DNA of 7,241 nt, from the NCBI GenBank assembly GCA_937894535.1, contig CALBHI010000080.1:1-7241 (forward strand), read 5' to 3'. A program made the position numbers and the translations under genes. The DNA comes from an uncultured Verrucomicrobiota bacterium (GTDB taxonomy: Bacteria > Verrucomicrobiota > Kiritimatiellia > CAIVKH01). Below are positions 6,001-7,241 of the stretch, piece by piece. The notes beneath the pieces are model-generated. The model had not been told where the DNA came from. It saw nothing but the letters and a program-made list of their open reading frames with translations, and searched no databases. Numbering within the stretch: the first letter of the stretch is position 1; each line of letters begins with the position of its first letter.

Positions 6001-6134
6001 TCGTCTTCCCCTCCTCCGGCGGGCAAGCTCCGTGTCCTCCAGGTCCGCCTCGGACCGGGTGGTTCATCCCTTTTCCGCCTTCGCTCCGGGATTGTCTTCC
6101 CTCCCTTGTTTCGTTAACACTGCCGGGCATTGGT

Positions 6135-6584
6135 ATGAACGGATTTGACCTACTGACCTTGGCCATGACCGCCGGATCGGCCGCGCGCGGTTACCGCAAC
6201 GGCTTGTCCCGCGAGGTGTTCCGCCTGTTTCGGATGGCCGTCGCGCTGCTGACCGGCAGTGGCATCTACCGGTGGTCGGCCGATGCCGTGGCCGCCCTCT
6301 CCGACCACGTTTCCGCCTGGGCCGGTCCCGCTGTGTTCGTCGGCGCTTCGGTGCTGGTGTGGCGGTTGCTCAGCCGGTTCCGCCAGTGGTCGGAAACCTC
6401 CCTCGCCACCCGGCTTTCCGGTCCGACCCAGGCCTGGGGTGGGGCGGTGGCCGCCGCGGTGAAAACCCTCGCGCTGCTTGGCGGCGCGGTCGGACTCTTC
6501 CACCTCGCCGACGGTCTCCCCGGCCATGAGGCCATCGGCCGCGACTCCCTGCTCGCCCGTCTGCTCACCCCGTGGTTGCCCTGA
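6135..6584 (+). CDS. CvpA-like integral membrane protein
   Basis: This 149-residue protein resembles the CvpA family (PF02674), named for colicin V production in E. coli and widespread in bacteria with poorly defined envelope roles. The N-terminus matches the family pattern: NGFDLLTLAMTAGSAARGY (2-20) then RNGLSREVFRLFR, a first helix followed by a Gly-Tyr-Arg-x-Gly-Leu turn. Four hydrophobic segments are visible at about 3-18, 31-47, 63-81 and 101-124. Its length is slightly short for the family. The ATG at 6135 is the only sensible start; upstream GGGC is a poor ribosome site. Its TGA shares one base with the ATG of the next gene (TGATG), so the two are probably co-translated. Family assignment is by pattern only and moderately sure. 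Confidence 0.65.
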   Translation: MNGFDLLTLAMTAGSAARGYRNGLSREVFRLFRMAVALLTGSGIYRWSADAVAALSDHVSAWAGPAVFVGASVLVWRLLSRFRQWSETSLATRLSGPTQAWGGAVAAAVKTLALLGGAVGLFHLADGLPGHEAIGRDSLLARLLTPWLP

Positions 6585-7111
6585 TGTACTCCCTCACCGA
6601 GATTGCCCGTATTCACAACCGCACCGCGTTGTACCTGCGGCAGATCCAGGAACAGTTCGGCGTCCCGATCCTCGAAGGCAACGCCTACTCCCGCGCCTAC
6701 GCCGCCTGGTTCAAGACCATCCTCCACCTGCGCCTGCTCGGGATCAGCTTCGAGGCGCTGGTCAAGTTGTGGGAACTGGAAAAAAAGATCCTCCAACTGC
6801 TGCACGTCGATGCCGTCGAATCCCCGACCTGGTACCTCGATGCCTGCGGACGCCGTACCCACCGGCGCCGTCGCCTGTTGCTCACCAACTACGACCTCAA
6901 GACCAACCTGTTCTCCCGCAAGCTCCAGCTCGGTATGAATTTTCACCACCGCCCGGTCGAACTCTTCAAGGGATCGGAAATGGGCGAGGACGTCGCCGAC
7001 GTCATGCAGAAATACCTCCAGCACTACCGCCGCATCTGCAAGGAAGCCAACGAGGAATCCCACCACCTCGCCTCCGCCGCCGGCTGGGGCCGCACCCTGC
7101 GCGGGGAGTAG
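6584..7111 (+). CDS. MerR-like helix-turn-helix protein with unrecognised C-terminal half
   Basis: Residues 1-70 of this 175-residue protein resemble a MerR-type winged helix: YSLTEIARIHNRTALYLRQIQ (2-22) matches the first helix-turn-helix, and RAYAAWFKTILHLRLLGISFEALVKL (37-62) matches the second helical part with its LRxLGIS turn. A helix (LWELEKKILQLL, 62-73) could be the start of a dimerisation coil. Residues 80-175 match nothing I know: TWYLDACGRRTHRRRRLLL, a basic patch, then TNYDLKTNLFSRKLQLGMNF and a charged helical tail. Metal-binding cysteines of classical MerR proteins are not evident (only Cys88 and Cys152). It may bind DNA, possibly its own operon. The ATG at 6584 is chosen for its TGATG overlap with the CvpA-like gene; an in-frame GTG at 6572 is the alternative. 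No Shine-Dalgarno is visible, which fits coupling. Confidence 0.6.
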   Translation: MYSLTEIARIHNRTALYLRQIQEQFGVPILEGNAYSRAYAAWFKTILHLRLLGISFEALVKLWELEKKILQLLHVDAVESPTWYLDACGRRTHRRRRLLLTNYDLKTNLFSRKLQLGMNFHHRPVELFKGSEMGEDVADVMQKYLQHYRRICKEANEESHHLASAAGWGRTLRGE

Positions 7112-7123
7112 CCGGATAAGGCG

Positions 7124-7180
7124 TCAGGTTTCGGGTTTCAGTGGAAAGGGTGTCAGTGTTCAGTGTTCAGGTTTCAGGGA
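7124..7180. repeat. Heptad-repeat array (TCAGTGT / TCAGGTT type)
   Basis: Seven-base units follow each other: TCAGGTT, TCGGGTT, TCAGTGG, then an imperfect eight-base AAAGGGTG, then TCAGTGT, TCAGTGT, TCAGGTT, TCAGGGA. It begins 12 bases after the stop of the MerR-like gene and is non-coding. Similar heptads recur in inverted orientation at the right edge. Confidence 0.75.
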
Positions 7181-7239
7181 AAGCGAAAACCAAGGCCGAC
7201 CACGGCAGCAAAAGCATTTTCCTGAACACTGAACACTGA
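7153..7239. repeat. 19-bp perfect inverted repeat built from heptads
   Basis: TCAGTGTTCAGTGTTCAGG at 7153-7171 is the exact reverse complement of 7221-7239, with 49 bases between. The right arm is still repeating (CTGAACA units) when the window ends, so the element may be longer. It lies downstream of the CvpA-like/MerR-like pair and could act as a transcript end or stabiliser, but there is no clear T-run after the right arm. Confidence 0.75.
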
Positions 7240-7241
7240 AC

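Larger units (their letters stand above)
5598..6134. other. Divergent gene-free stretch of 537 bp with repeats
   Basis: It separates the minus-strand acyltransferase from the plus-strand CvpA-like gene, so promoters for both directions should lie here, but I cannot assign either with confidence. Positions 5598-5740 show nothing recognisable. Positions 5741-6000 hold two degenerate composite repeat units. Positions 6001-6134 are pyrimidine-rich and contain a small hairpin, GGTCCG-CCT-CGGACC at 6042-6056. Minus-strand frames across the repeats read as low-complexity peptides (NTRNTRK, KDAKDAKG) and look like translated repeat, not genes. Confidence 0.7.

Noticed and set aside
5614..6026. Minus-strand open frames reading NTRNTRK, NYERHE and KDAKDAKG
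   Set aside because: These are translations of the degenerate 9-mer repeats, with no family likeness and no ribosome site. They are treated as repeat, not protein.
6042..6056. Hairpin GGTCCG-CCT-CGGACC as a terminator
   Set aside because: Only six base pairs, no T-run, and no gene ends nearby on either strand.
6092..6120. Promoter TTGTCT-17-TAACAC for the CvpA-like gene
   Set aside because: Spacing is good, but the -10 matches at only three of six positions and the leader would be about eight bases. Too weak to annotate.
6266..7066. Minus-strand open frame of 266 residues opposite the CvpA-like and MerR-like genes
   Set aside because: Its acidic, repetitive Val/Glu/Gly peptide has no motif, while the plus-strand genes form a coherent coupled pair with membrane helices and a helix-turn-helix pattern.

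Overview
The window is about 7.2 kb of GC-rich chromosomal DNA carrying seven protein genes and several blocks of non-coding repeats. It encodes a YidC insertase with a large periplasmic domain, and a secreted beta-barrel ending in an aromatic residue. Both point to a Gram-negative (two-membrane) bacterium. The style of the intergenic repeats (9-mer arrays around TTTCGTAGTTTCC, and heptads of the TCAGTGT/CTGAACA type) resembles what I recall from Verrucomicrobiota and related PVC genomes. That placement is tentative and rests on recall, not on a search.

Layout. (1) Positions 1-1476, plus strand: the 3' part of yidC, open at the left edge. (2) A convergent gap of 99 bp with a possible hairpin. 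(3) Positions 3464 down to 1576, minus strand: a two-gene unit of a cyclic-nucleotide-gated potassium channel followed by a small outer-membrane beta-barrel, joined by a 4-base ATGA overlap. (4) Positions 3465-3802: a gene-free stretch made of two adjacent hairpins with near-identical loops, four tandem 25-bp repeats and a long REP-like inverted repeat. (5) Positions 5597 down to 3803, minus strand: a left-handed beta-helix acyltransferase followed by an overlapping multi-pass flippase-like membrane protein of the LPG_synthase_TM (UPF0104) family. (6) Positions 5598-6134: a divergent gene-free stretch with two degenerate composite repeat units. (7) Positions 6135-7111, plus strand: a short CvpA-like membrane protein coupled by a TGATG junction to a MerR-like helix-turn-helix protein with an unrecognised C-terminal half. 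(8) Positions 7112-7241: a heptad-repeat array whose last part forms a 19-bp inverted repeat and runs to the right edge.

How the genes fit together. The common theme is the cell envelope: membrane protein insertion, potassium flux gated by a cyclic nucleotide, an outer-membrane barrel, and a probable cell-surface glycan or lipid modification pair. The three two-gene units each have overlapping ends, so co-translation within each pair is likely. I see no rRNA, tRNA, CRISPR array, transposase, phage gene or recognisable defence system. The less ordinary points are the channel/beta-barrel pairing, the CvpA-like/MerR-like pairing, the acyltransferase lacking the expected active-site histidine, and the dense repeat mosaics.
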